64,000 nucleotides of DNA from Ignelater luminosus. Its lineage: Eukaryota > Arthropoda > Insecta > Coleoptera > Elateridae. The stretch spans positions 126,086-190,085 of the forward strand of contig VTPC01007978.1 in NCBI GenBank assembly GCA_011009095.1, given 5' to 3'. Shown in pieces: positions 1-11,446 of the stretch (position 1 is the stretch's first letter; each line of letters starts with the position of its first letter). The translations under genes were made by a program, and so were the position numbers. The notes beneath the pieces were generated by a model, which worked only from the letters and a program-made list of their open reading frames with translations, made no database searches and was not told the DNA's origin.

Positions 1-22
1 GTCTTTAACTTTTCAGTGTCCT

Positions 23-1742
23 ACGTATACTGGGCCCATAACCTGTTGAAATAATAAAATGCAAAAGTGTGTTAAACGTTTATTGTTAATAGAAAATAAG
101 TAAAGAGGTCTTTCCTCTTTGCATGTACAGAATTGACTGCCTGCAAAAGCAATAAAATTACAAGCAAAGCGACGGAGATTTTATTGACCGCGTGGTCTAT
201 TTTTAAAAACTAACAAATACTTAAATACAATATTTTTCTGCATTTCCAACAGACAGTTGTTCTCATTTAATTTGACAATCTTGTAGCCACTCTAGACAAG
301 TCTGTCACGTTTATTTTTTATTTTTGTAGTGTGGACGGCAAGTGAATTTTCTAGTATTTGTTGTTGTAAATTAAGTAAAACTTACATTATGGGTTACTCA
401 GAAAGGGTTGAAATGATTGCACTTTTCTTTGGAAATAATGAAAATGCAAACAGAACTACCGAGCTGTTCAATCAACGACATGCAAATATAACATGTAGGA
501 CGTAGGTCGCAAGTATGCTTTAGAGTTGGTGATAAGATTCCAGGAAACAGGATCCATGGTCAATAAAAAGAGAAATGCTGAGTAATCTGTGCAAAATGAA
601 GGAGTGGAAGTGGCAGATCTGTGTCATGTTGCTGTCGATCCTACGTTGAGTATGAGGCAATTGGCTGCTGTATCTGGTGTTAGTAGAACTAGTATTCAAC
701 GAATTTTAAAACATCACAACTTTCATCTATGCAAGATTCAGTTGCTACAGGCACTTAATGAAGACGACTTTGACCGTCGTTTGCAATTCTGTGAGGTCAT
801 AAGTGAACAAGTGACAAATAATCCAAATTTTCTATTTAATGTCTGTGGTAATGGTACGGTAAATTGTCATAATTGTCACTATTGGGCAGATTGGAATCCA
901 AAAATATTTCGTGATGTCCGTACCCAATGACCAGAAAAGTTAAATGTTTGGGCAGGCATTTTTGGTGATTTTTTTCTAGCTAGCAATTTGACTGCGGATA
1001 TCTATTTGGAATTGCTGCAGGATCTCATTGATCCAGTACTATTGAAATCATCAAAAATGACGAGCGTTACCTGGAAGATCAAATTAATATTTCAGCAAGA
1101 CGGAGCTCCTCCGCATTTTGCACTTCCCGTTCGGGAGTATTTGGATCGAACTTTCCCAGGTCGTTGGATTGGAAGGATTTGTCGCCGCTAGACTTCTTTT
1201 TATGGAGTCACTTGAAGAGTAAAATTTATGCGACGCAACCAGCTTCGTTCGAAGATTTACGCCAACGTATTGTCAATGAATGCCAACAAATAACTCCGCA
1301 AATGCTCCAGAATGTGCGACAACGTTTCGAACATTATCTCTATCATTGTAGAGAAGTTGGTGGTCGAAATTTTGGACGTTTCTTGCGTCAATTTATGTTA
1401 TGTTATTTTTCTAGACACATTTTAACAAGCATCTTACTATTAGTTAACAGTTTGTAATTGTCAAATTAAACAAAATGAGAACAAATGTTACTAATGTCAT
1501 TCTATATCTTCTAAACAAATCAATCGAATTTAAAAATTCAAACGGGACAATATGAAAAACTGAACTCCCTTCCCATTAGAGATTTTAGAGGGGTTGGCGC
1601 CCCCCTCCCTAGGGTGTTGAAGTTTAGGGTTCGAATTGTACGCCAAAAATGACCCCCTCCCAATACAAACCGACGTGTTTTTTCGAAAAATTATCTTCGT
1701 GGGAATTATTCAGTCTGTTTCGTTTTCGTTGGGCCACCCTGT
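23..1742 (+). mobile_element. Decayed Tc1/mariner-superfamily element
   Basis: The right tip is fairly clear: read inward from about 1742 on the minus strand it is TA followed by CAGGGTGGCCCAACG, a typical mariner-superfamily end. The left tip is uncertain. A weakly similar TACTGGGCCCATAAC lies at about 29, so the left boundary is a guess. A second, better inverted repeat sits inside, at about 257-278 and 1459-1485, built on CTCATTTAATTTGACAAT, with a 3-bp gap difference between arms. The element carries one transposase pseudogene. Confidence 0.5.
389..1457 (+). pseudogene. Mariner-like transposase, broken
   Basis: The reading frame begins at ATG 389 with MGYSERVEMIALFFGNN, typical of the N-terminal helix-turn-helix of a large insect mariner-like family, and runs through several frames to about 1457. 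Recognisable blocks in order are: ETGSMVNKKRN near 540-575; a second HTH, SRTSIQRILKHHNF, near 680-720; a damaged first catalytic block near 840-890, where the expected aspartate motif reads VCGNGTVN; FQQDGAPPHFALPVREYLD near 1090-1150 with the second Asp; and LSPLDFFLWSHLKSKIY near 1180-1230 with the third. In-frame stops (about 496, 582 and 928) and a deletion near 1175, between the second and third blocks, remove activity. The family assignment is from motifs alone, but the block order leaves little doubt that it is an IS630/Tc1/mariner transposase. Confidence 0.85.
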
Positions 1743-1744
1743 AT

Positions 1745-3865
1745 TTATGTGTAAAGGTTTAAAAAAAAAGTTATAAAACTGCCTAAAACAATTCCTTATT
1801 CTTTTCATTATATTTTAAATACTTTCTCATTCATAAGTGTCACTTCTGCATTATTCATGCTTTTTCAACTCTAATATCATAACAGAAATATGCCAGAATC
1901 TGGCCATCGAAACAAAATGAATTTCTTTTCGTTAAAAACCTTTTATTGAACAACTGTCTGATGATGTTGATTACCATATTAATACACAGACCGTTTAGAA
2001 GTAGTTTCTAAAACATTTATAAGAAAATATGTACATTTATTTAAATTTTAGTCATCATTTCACGTCTGAAAAATAATGGAAATAAAACATTTAGATTTAT
2101 TATTAATTTAATTCCATACTTTTGGCAGTCTCTGTATGATAAATTACAATTTCATAATGCAGACATTAAGTATCGTTAGGGGAGAGCAAGCAAGGGTAAT
2201 ACCCCCTCCGGTTATCATATACTTGGACTGCAATATGCATTAGTGTCTATTTCCATCCCTAACACTAATCAATTAATATCTGTCCAAATCCAATAAAGAA
2301 TATGAATTTTAAAAATGTTGGTTGCTTTATCGAGTATTAGACAATTAAAATGTAAATTATTAAATTTCCTTCAAAAAATCAAATTTGAGGTAGAATTTAA
2401 TTGTCTTTAGCATTTCAGAGCTAATTACAGTGTTTCTACATAATTTGTAATGGCAATTGCAAATTAACTAGTAAAGTTTATATTACATGTTCAAGCTTGC
2501 TTTTGTGTTGCACTACAATGTCTATGATTACTGGTATGTGACCAATGCATTTTTTATTAAGATCTTATGAAATCACCTAGGCAGTCTGACTTTTTTTGTA
2601 GACAAAATAATTTTGTAGAAAAATTAAGTTCAGATTAGTGTTTTAATGACTTTGCAAGATTAGTTAAGAAAATTGGATAAAAATAAATAAAACATAAACA
2701 CCTGTTTAAGGGAGATTCAAGTTAAATTTTCGTGAGCTTCAAATCAGTCAGAAGCCACCTTGGCTATCTTTATTTGTGTGAATAGTTTCATTCCAAATAC
2801 TAAAAAAGTGAACACAAGACTTAGCCCTTTTAAAATATTTACTTATTTAAATATGAACCTAGCATCCAAAGCAATTTTAAATGTCAGCAGTGCAATTTTA
2901 AGTGGATTCAGAGAATTTTCAAGTACATCTAGGCAGTTTAGAGTTAGGCAAGTTAGATTAGAAGCTATTGTTGAACTTGTGGCAATCTTTTGAAATAAAA
3001 TGCACTTAAGCTGCACCAAAAGCACAAAGAATTAACAATAAATATTCACTTTATGTAAATAACAGCTTAATTCTCCTAGAAAATTGAAATACATAAATAA
3101 ACCCAAATGCCTTCTCTATTTGGTTCAGCATTTCTGCCAAAAGAGGCATAACCCTTTGCTTGAATTGCCTATAGAAAAGAAAATTGTCTTTAAAATATGT
3201 GAAAAACAGATATTTTTGTTTCATGGCTAACTATGTTGTATTCAAAATTAAAAGAAATAAACGGCCACAACTTCTTTATTTTTCAAAATAACCATATTTA
3301 GTTTTATATTGCTGTAAAGGTTAAAAGAATTTCCTCGCAATCAACTATGATTTCCATTTAAACAAAATGTCAATTACTTAAAAAAGTGGATTCAATTATC
3401 TTATTAAAAACATAATATTCTACAATTTTTGCCTCTACACTTTTGTAAAACCAATACTAATAAAGTTAGATGCGTTCAAAGAAATGATATTGTAATTCTT
3501 TAGCTATTTAAACGTCTCTGTAGCTGTAACAGTTTCTAAGATCCTTATACTAAACATTGAAAAAATTCACTCTATATAACAAACTTGCCAAAATTCACAG
3601 TTAATTAGAGTGGGACAGCTGAATTAAAAAAGATGACAAACTATACATTTTGGGCAAATGATGCAAAATAAAAAAAAAACATTTTATTAGACAGTTAGCA
3701 AAGGGACAAAACGTGGCAGCTAAGTTAGGAATCGACCAATACCGATATAGATATCGATATAAAAAAAACATGCAGAAAATAGAAATTTTAAGCGGAAATG
3801 GATAGATATTAAGGAAAACGACCAAGCTGTCAGTACAAACTATGGATCTTTAAGAAAAACAACTA
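1745..3865. other. Intergenic/intronic, nothing recognised
   Basis: AT-rich sequence with short open frames only. None of them shows a recognisable domain or a consistent splice arrangement. No tRNA-like or repeat structure was seen. Confidence 0.5.
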
Positions 3866-6383
3866 TAGTAAAACCAGAGGAATGTATCCAGGATGTCGTA
3901 AAACTGTTAACAACACCGTGCTAGAATTGGCAACTTTCTTTTTGTGACAAGCTGGGCACCCAGTTGGAAAACCTAATTCGAGCTGAATTCAATGGTGCTA
4001 GCTGTTGTTCTAGGAAGGCGTTTTTTTCAAGAGATTTGAGGTTCAACGGTTATAGGCCCAAAGACCCCAAAAACACGTTATTTTTGTCATTTTCTACCAT
4101 TTATTGGATTTAAATCGATCAGATATTGATCGTTTCAATAACATTACATCAAATAGAAACCATTTTTTAAAAAAATAATTGATTTGGCCAATTACAACAT
4201 GATTGTCCATCATTTGTTCACAAAAAATTGGCATTTTTTCAATGTTCTCTATCATCATTTCCTGATGCTTCTGTATCGTCTGCTTCGTCTTGTAAATTCC
4301 AACAAATGTCGCCTAATAGAGCATATAGTTTCTTTCCACTGCACCAATGTTCATGCCTTGATGGAAACGCTAGCCATGGTCATCAAATTCAGCTGGTGAT
4401 TTTTCAGCGAATTTTTCTACATGACAATGCAAAAAATGAATTTTTAATGTCATTCTAACATCGACGATCAATGAATTCCGAGAACATTCTCAATGACCGC
4501 TTTCACACAATCCCATGCCACAAGCTCCAGATCACTGAGTGCATTTTCAAATGCTTGATCCTTCATCAAACAACGAATGTCCGGTCTATTAAGTATTCCT
4601 GTAAAATAACCATGATATAAAATGAAATTTCATTTAATCAACACTTCGATTCAAACACCTACCTTCTTTTATTTTCATCCCACTTAACCGTGGAAAAATG
4701 CGACGCAATTCCTTAAATGCATTTCCTTCTGAATTCAATACTTTTATGAAATTTTTAGCAATTCGTAGTTTGATACGGAGCGGTGGTAGCAGTACTTTTT
4801 CGGTTGGCACAAGTGGAACCTCAATAATATTGTTTCATCGCAATCTAAATTTTTCACATAGAGGCCAGTTGCGTTCTTGATATTGATCACCAGCAAAACG
4901 GGTATCCCATAAGAAGATTAAGCACATATTTTTGGTGTATCCCGTTTGCATTCCTCTCAAAAGCGTTATCACTTTCAAATCGGCACAAATCTTCCACTTA
5001 TGTTCATTGTATTTCACATACTCGATGATTTTTTTCAATGATGCATAAGTTTCCTTCGTGTCAATGCTCAATTCGATCGGAACGGAATTTTTTTAATTGC
5101 TTACTAGGAAAAGATCTGCCTTCAAACTGCTTTTGAAGGAATCGATACGCAATCGCCAATCTTCGGGTTTATATTCATGGTGCATTGTTGAAATCAAACC
5201 ACGGATATCAATGCAATGAATTATTCTCGACAGATCTGAAAAAATTCGTAAAATGACGATGACGATTGATTGCTCCGTATATCCGAACATCTGGTGTCAA
5301 AAAGTTCACTTGTTTCAAATCCTTTGCTAAAAGAATTGATTGCCGCTGCGATAGTTTCAGGCGACGTACCATAATATCCTAACATCAGAACTTCCATATC
5401 GTAATTGTAATCGGCCAAATCAATCAATACCTGATCGATTTCCACTGATTTAAATTCAATAAATGGTAAAAAATGACAAAAACAGGTTTTTGGGATTCTT
5501 AGGCCTATAACCTTCGAACCTCAAATCTCTTGATAAAAAGCACCAACCTAGAATAATGGCTAGCACCAGTGAATTCAGCATACTCGAATTAAGTTTTTCA
5601 GCCGGGTGCCTAAGTTGTCAGATTTTTGAACTAACACAGTGGAATTAATACTAAACATGTTTCAGTTCATCTGTTTTCCTTTTTAGGTAGTTTTAAGGAT
5701 GGCACTGACTTAACAATAGAACGTAAATACCATTACGGAATCAAACAGTGACCCTCAAACAAACGTGCGGTTTCAATTCGTCAAACAAATCTGGAATATT
5801 TTTAAAACAATTTTAAAAACTAATAATTTTAATTAAATAAGTATAAGAAATTAAAAATAGATTGGTAACCAACTAACTTTTATTAAATACCAAAGTCATA
5901 TTACAAGCTGTGATAAGTTAACATTAATAAAAAGTTTGACTAATAAACCTACGTGAAACGGCTCAATTTTACGTCACAATTACTGCTTACTTAGTAAAAC
6001 TTAGTATTTCTAAATCAGAAGGTTAATATTATGGTATAATTTAATTACATATTATTATAATTGTTCTTATTTATTATTACCTATTTATCAAAAAAAAAAA
6101 CCTACTTGTGCAATAGATTGTTAGTGTTTGTGTTTTAAAAGCGAACACGTTTTATTAAAATTGCATCCTACATATCTCCTAAAGAAATTGTTTGAAAAAC
6201 GCTGATGTAATTGCCGATGTACGAAAGAAGGGCAGATAAACTGACATATCCAATGAACGTCTATATTTTGTGAGGGTGTATAGAAAATTATCTATTCTTT
6301 TCTGGTTTTATAAGTCAGTGTTTTGGAAAGAAAAGAACAACGGTTTTACGACATCCTGGACAATTTAGTCAGGTTTTACTATA
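3866..6383 (-). mobile_element. TIR transposon with long inverted arms, unnamed family
   Basis: The outermost inverted repeats share TATAGTAAAACC and, a few bases further in, CCAGGATGTCGTAAAAC: left at about 3866-3912, right at about 6340-6383. A second, much longer inverted pair lies inside, roughly 3915-4215 against 5385-5660, with blocks such as AAGAGATTTGAGGTTC and GATTTAAAT-type AT tracts conserved. The right side holds about 680 bp (5660-6340) with no counterpart on the left, which looks like a later insertion. The inner arms continue into the start of the coding region, so the left arm contains an inverted copy of the 5' coding end. The element carries one degenerate minus-strand gene. 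Whether TATA is a target duplication or part of the tip cannot be settled. Confidence 0.65.
4240..5450 (-). pseudogene. Degenerate transposon protein with LWDTR motif
   Basis: Read on the minus strand in several frames, this gives a conserved string of blocks. They are: a region ending IDLADYNYDMEVLMLGYYG (near 5400-5340); YASLKKIIEYVKYNEHKWKI and LIFLWDTRFAGDQYQERNWP (near 5045-4860); VLLPPLRIKLRIAKNFIKVL (near 4810-4750); IKEG then ILNRPDIRCLMKD across a splice; and a stretch near 4400 resembling HGERFHQ. I recognise the pattern from uncharacterised proteins repeated in arthropod and cnidarian genomes (usually FLCLWDSR, KVLLPPLHIKLGL), but I cannot name the superfamily. A 64-bp intron, 4599-4662 (GTAGGTG...TTTTACAG), restores the frame exactly at IKEG/ILN. 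Several stops and frameshifts make it dead. No convincing start methionine was found. Confidence 0.7.
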
Positions 6384-6685
6384 TCTTTCACGTAGAATTC
6401 CAATTTCCTATTTTCTACTCGTGAAAGAGGCAAAATGCGCCACCATTCCTATTAAACTAATGCAATCTGCGGATTTATGGACACTTTTTTTAACCTCTTA
6501 AAATTACGAATGAATATAAAGCAACCAATATAAGCGGTTGAAACGAAATGTAGCACGAAATACGACGTAAATATTTTAAAATATGGACGCCGGTATCGGC
6601 CAGAAAAATCATATTCGATCAAGTCGATCCTTAATTCAAGTATAATCTAAAAATATACAGGGTGCAATTGTTAAGATATAAAATA

Positions 6686-7568
6686 GTGTGTCCACATTCC
6701 GATGCTCACTACTGGGATCTCGGAAATTGTAAAAGATACGAAGTCGGTTAAATTATCACTTTACTTAAGGTTTTGTTTTTTCAAAAAAGTTCACGGCTTA
6801 CTAGATATTTGCTAAAAACGAAATTATCTTATATTTTTTTTAATAAAAAGCATTTCCCACGTAGTGTGCCATGGCTTTAAAACATATGAAAATCATTTAT
6901 TTTTGTCAGATAAATTACATTTGTTATGTAACAATTGCTAAAATAAAACAAAAGACGCTTTTAAGATACTTTACTGAGCATTCACAGACAGCATCAAATA
7001 AGCAGCTAATGCCCCATAAAAGCGTATTTATTTTGTTTCAGCAATTTTTGCATAACAAATGAATTTCTTTGATAAAACTCCACGACTTTCTGTGTTAGAT
7101 GTCATGGCACACTATAATGAAAAATGATTTTCACTTCATAACTCGGTAAAACAAAAGAATAGCTATGTCAAACCATGTATCACTGAAAAGCATTTAAGGC
7201 GTGCAGTTCAGTAATATGAAAATCAAGTAGGCGTTCCATTAGAAAAAAAATTTGGATTTACGTTTAACTGCCGAAATAAAACAAAAGACAATTGCGAAAA
7301 TAATTTTTCTGTGTTTTGGAATAAATTCTCTAAAACACCCTCTTTGCTGTTCTTTTCTATCTTTGCTCGTTCCTGAGATATTTCACTTTAAAAAAATTAG
7401 ATAATTTCGTTTTTAGCAAAAATCTAGTAAGCCGTGAACTTTTTTGAAAAAATATAAGCATAAGTAAACTGATCTCCAAAATAGCCAAATCTTTTCCAAT
7501 TTAACCGACTTCGTATCTCTTACAATTTCCTAGATCCCAATAGTGAGCATCGAAATGTGAACACACTG
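6686..7568. mobile_element. Foldback MITE, family with GTGTGTCCA tips, copy A
   Basis: The ends form long inverted arms of about 170 bp. The right tip, read inward on the minus strand, is CAGTGTGTTCACATTTCG next to TA. The left tip is TAGTGTGTCCACATTCC and appears to have lost CA. Blocks GTAAGAGATACGAAGTCGG-like and TCACGGCTTACTAG occur in both arms. The centre holds a second, smaller inverted pair around TTTGTTATG...CATAACAAATG (about 6917 and 7055). There is no coding capacity. It is closely similar along its length to the copy at 8812-9702 and, over its first arm, to 55501-55741. Confidence 0.8.
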
Positions 7569-7569
7569 T

Positions 7570-7722
7570 ATACAGTAAGCTGTGAACTTTTTTGAGAAAA
7601 CAAAGAAATTAGTAAATTGATCTCTAAAATAGGCAGGAGTTTTTCCTAATTTAACTGATTTCGTATCTCTTATGGTTTCTGGGATCTCGATGGTGAACCT
7701 TGAATTTGGGACACGCTGTATA
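7570..7722. repeat. Extra solo arm of a related MITE
   Basis: Immediately after the right tip of copy A lies a second, diverged right arm of the same family. GCTGTGAACTTTTTTGAG is followed by a GATCTCTAAAATAGG-like block, TTCGTATCTCTTA, and the tip GGGACACGCTGTAT. No matching left arm was found, so it is a truncated or nested relative. Confidence 0.65.
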
Positions 7723-8811
7723 ATAATATAAATTTGATTACCAAACATTATTGGAATTACAAAATTGAATTGTAGAAGATAAATGTTATCAATAATAGAA
7801 ATATATTATTACAAAGAAATATGGAAACTCATTAATCTGGTAAGCTATATGAATATGCTAATATAGCATTACATCAACCCACTTTACTTCAAGCTAAAGC
7901 TAACCCAGTATTTAATTTCAATAATAAACAAAAGAGTAACAAATATTGTTGTTCTCATATTTCATTCATTGATTGAGCTATTACCGTATTATTTCCATTA
8001 ATGATATTTTGAATGTTTTATGCAAAAGTCAAGTTACATTACGTATTTAAGTTTGCTAATATCAACAAAAGTCTGCAAATAATAAACATTTCAAGTGAGA
8101 AATTTAAACTATCCTCATGGCAGTAATACTGATCGAATGTAAAAAAATTATGGTTTTCACTTATCTTAATATTTAAAAACTGAAATGATGTTAATAGTAT
8201 TATCAACACTGCTAATTTAAATTAGTCACAAGAATATTTGTTTTTCTGTCGATTCTTACAAAACTAGTAATTCTGTTTTACAATGCAGAATTATAAGAGT
8301 ATAGCGAGAATATAACATAACCTAGAAATATTCAGAAACTTCATTAAAATAAAATAAAACCAACTGTTGTACTGTGGTTCAGAAGCTGAAAAAAACAATC
8401 AAAAATTGATACATTGTTTTCTTATATCCTTTAGGTAGGTCTTACAATAATTATTACATTATATAAAGCACGCAACGAGCAATTTTTTAAGAAACAGCTA
8501 ATATATTCCTTTCTATGAAACAGGAAAGAGCTCAAGATGGTTCAAATTTGTTACTAGTTTGTTGTTTTTAGTGTCTTGATGACCAGGTAATGCACAAACA
8601 GTTATTTGCCCATACCTGCCCCTTCGCCTGGAAGAGCCCTTATTGCCTACCAGTGTTTTACCTATATAATTATAATTCAAAAAGTGATTTCTCTAGGCAC
8701 TCTGAAGAATCTTTGTCTAGCTGTATGTTGTAGAACACAATCAACAAAATCATTTTTTTTCCGTTACGACCTGTAATTCTTAAGGGTCACATATTCTTTG
8801 TTTTTTCAAAA
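7723..8811. other. Intergenic/intronic, nothing recognised
   Basis: AT-rich spacer between two MITE copies. No supported gene, RNA or repeat was seen. Confidence 0.5.
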
Positions 8812-9702
8812 TTTGTGCATTTCGATGCTCACTATTGAGATCTCAGAAATTGTAAGAGATACAAAGCCGGTTAAATTAGAAAAAATTTGGCTCTTTTGGA
8901 GATCAATTTACTTATGCTTTTGTTTTTTCGAAAAAGTTCACGCCTTACTAGATGTTTGCTAAAAACGAAATTATTTTATTTTTATTCAAATAAAAAGCAT
9001 TTCCTACTTAGTGTGCCATGGCTTTAAACATACGAAAATCATTGATTTCTGTCAGATAAATTACATTTATTATGTAACAATTGCTAAAACAAAACAAAAG
9101 ACGCTTTTAAGATAATTTACTGAACATTCACAGGTAGTATCAAATAAGCAGCTAATGCCCCATAAAAGCGTATTTATTTTGTTTTAGCAATTTTTGCATA
9201 ACAAATGAATTTCTTTAATAAAACTTGTGTGTTAGATGTCATGGCATAGTATGATGAAAAATGATTTTCACTTCATAATTCGGTAAAACAAAAGAATAGC
9301 TATGTCAAACCATTTATCAGTGAAAAGCATTTAAGGTGTGTAGTTCAGTAATATGGAAATCAAGTAGACGTTCCAGTAGAAAAAAATTGGATTTACGTTT
9401 CACCGCCGAAGTAAAACAAAAGACAATGCAAAAATAATTTTTTTATGTTTCGGAGTAAATTCTCTAAAACACCCTCTTTGCTGTTCTTTTCTATCTTTGC
9501 TCGTTCCTGAGATATTTCACTTTAAAAAAATAAGATAATTTCGGCTTTAGCAAATATCTAGTAAGCGGTGAACTTTTTTGAAAAAACAAAAGCATAAGTA
9601 AACTGATCTCCAAAATAGCCAAATCTTTTCTAATTTAACCGACTTCGTATCTCTTACAATTTCCGAGATCCCAATAGTGAGCATCGAAATGTGGACACAC
9701 GG
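8812..9702. mobile_element. Foldback MITE, copy B of the 6.7-kb family
   Basis: It has the same arms and centre as copy A in the same order, ending at GTGGACACACGG followed by TA near 9703. The left tip is eroded (TTTGTGCATTTCGATGC near 8812). It is in the same orientation as copy A and about 2.1 kb away. Shared landmarks are TGTGCCATGGCTTTAAA near 9020 and CACCCTCTTTGCTGTTC near 9472, identical in both copies. There is no coding capacity. Confidence 0.8.
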
Positions 9703-10329
9703 TATGAACAAATGATCCACATACTTGTTTGAAATATTTTAATGGTTATCCTCACATACATTTTTCAGATGCCATTCTTATGATTTTCAATTACTATGCC
9801 AAAATTAGAAAAGTACTTACATACCTGCAAAGTCATAGCAGCAACAGTGGGCCAATTAGTTCAGATGGGTGATTTGCTTGAAGGCAGAAGATTTGAAGTA
9901 TTTTATGATAGATAAGAGTTACAGACAGATAGATTGAGATATTTTAACTATTATTTCTTTTTTAATTGTTGATTCAACAAAAAGTTGTTATTCACACCAC
10001 ACATATACTTTTAGTAGTTCACATAATTTATTTATTTCTGCACTAACTTCTAGAATAATTTATTTACATCCACTAAATTTATACACATTCATATATCACC
10101 AAGCACAATTTATTTCACTTTACTACAGCTTCCGCCTAGTATTTATACTACCATCATACTTTGGATGTATTACTGGAAGTCTCTAGTTGTATCCTCACCG
10201 CCCTCTTCCAGAATGCCCTACAATACTCGGGAGGGATACGAGGAGCCTAATAGTAGGCAACCCAATATACTGTAATCTTCTATCATGTGCACTACAATAC
10301 AAGTTAGAAATTAAGTTTATTACTTTAAA
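9703..10329. other. Unclassified spacer
   Basis: AT-rich, with a somewhat more GC-rich patch at 10120-10280 that could be part of an unrecognised repeat or LTR. No paired ends or coding sequence were found. Confidence 0.3.
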
Positions 10330-11110
10330 TTAGAGTCACACTCAGTTTAACACACATTATTCAATGTGATCACTTTTAGAACTTTCACCTGACAATAAAA
10401 AACAACCTTATCAGTCTTTTCTTCTTTAAATGAGGGCATTCTGACTTTGTTCCTATACTATAACCAAGGTTTAGATGGTTTGTCATTATGGGGTTGTTTA
10501 TTTCTTAGAATTTACGTTTTGTTTTGAAACTGTTGAGGCTTTTCAATATTTGCTTTAGAAGGTGTGCTCCAGGATTACAGGTCATCCAAATAGCCTTAAG
10601 CACTTAATTGTGGATTCTTCTATATGTCCACTGAACAGGTTAGCTTGATGATGATAATGTTTGGTGAGGTCTACATATCTCCTTAAGGTAACTATCAGGT
10701 AAGAGTCGATAGTTACTTAGTAGCTAAAGTGTCAATTTATTTTACCCTTGTCTGCATGTTTGAACTTGTAAGAAATTACTGTGTTGGGATAACAGAAGAA
10801 TATCATTCACTAATGTAGCTATTTCAATGTTATTGGTAGATAGGTAATAAAAGCATAATGTATTGTAACAGTAGTGGGCTATCTATCGATCCTTGTGGAA
10901 CACCAGCTGCAACATTTTTGCTATTTGAATGTTTCATTTATTCTTAAAGGTTTCATTATATCCATAAACATGGCTGCAGTAGTATAGGCTTTTTCTTCAA
11001 AACTTCTGATGTATGGAGAAATTTAAACTAAAGTGTGGAAAGATATTCTTATTAGTAATAAACTTGTTTAGTCTTGTTTCGATTTAGGTATTAGATCAAG
11101 CTGATTCTTG
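10330..11110 (-). pseudogene. Jockey-like LINE reverse transcriptase remnant
   Basis: Read on the minus strand from about 11110 downward, the translation shows RLNKFITNKNIFP (the approach to RT), then TTAAMFMDI (the conserved FLDI block). AGVPQGSID at about 10905-10880 is the diagnostic GVPQGS box. NNIEIATLVNDI near 10830 sits where the catalytic FADDT is expected, with the two Asp residues degraded. Further down, IKAIWMTC and LLKQILKSLNSFKTKR near 10600-10510 match the post-RT region of Jockey-clade elements. Frames shift repeatedly and an internal segment is missing between FMDI and AGVPQGS. No endonuclease domain, 5' end or poly(A) tail is visible. It is a short, old, dead fragment. Confidence 0.7.
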
Positions 11111-11446
11111 ATTTCTAGGGCCTTCAGGTGAACACAGAATTATGTTATCCTTCATTTATGGTAATTTTAGATTTTCTAAGTGATATGTATAGATGGAATG
11201 AGTTTTATTATTACACAAATAAAGAATCGTAAACAACTAATTTCCAATTCCTGACTTTTTTCTGTAGGTGAAAGAAACTAACAAAAAGTATTGAAAGTCA
11301 AAAGTTAAAGTTTATGCTTTGGGAATTTTTGTGTGCTACTTATTAGTACTATAGTTGGAACAAAGTGCAGATTTTCTCAATTTTTGTTCCTTTTTAAATA
11401 GAAAATTTGGTAACTTTTTAATTATGGAAGTCCTTTTCCTTTTATA

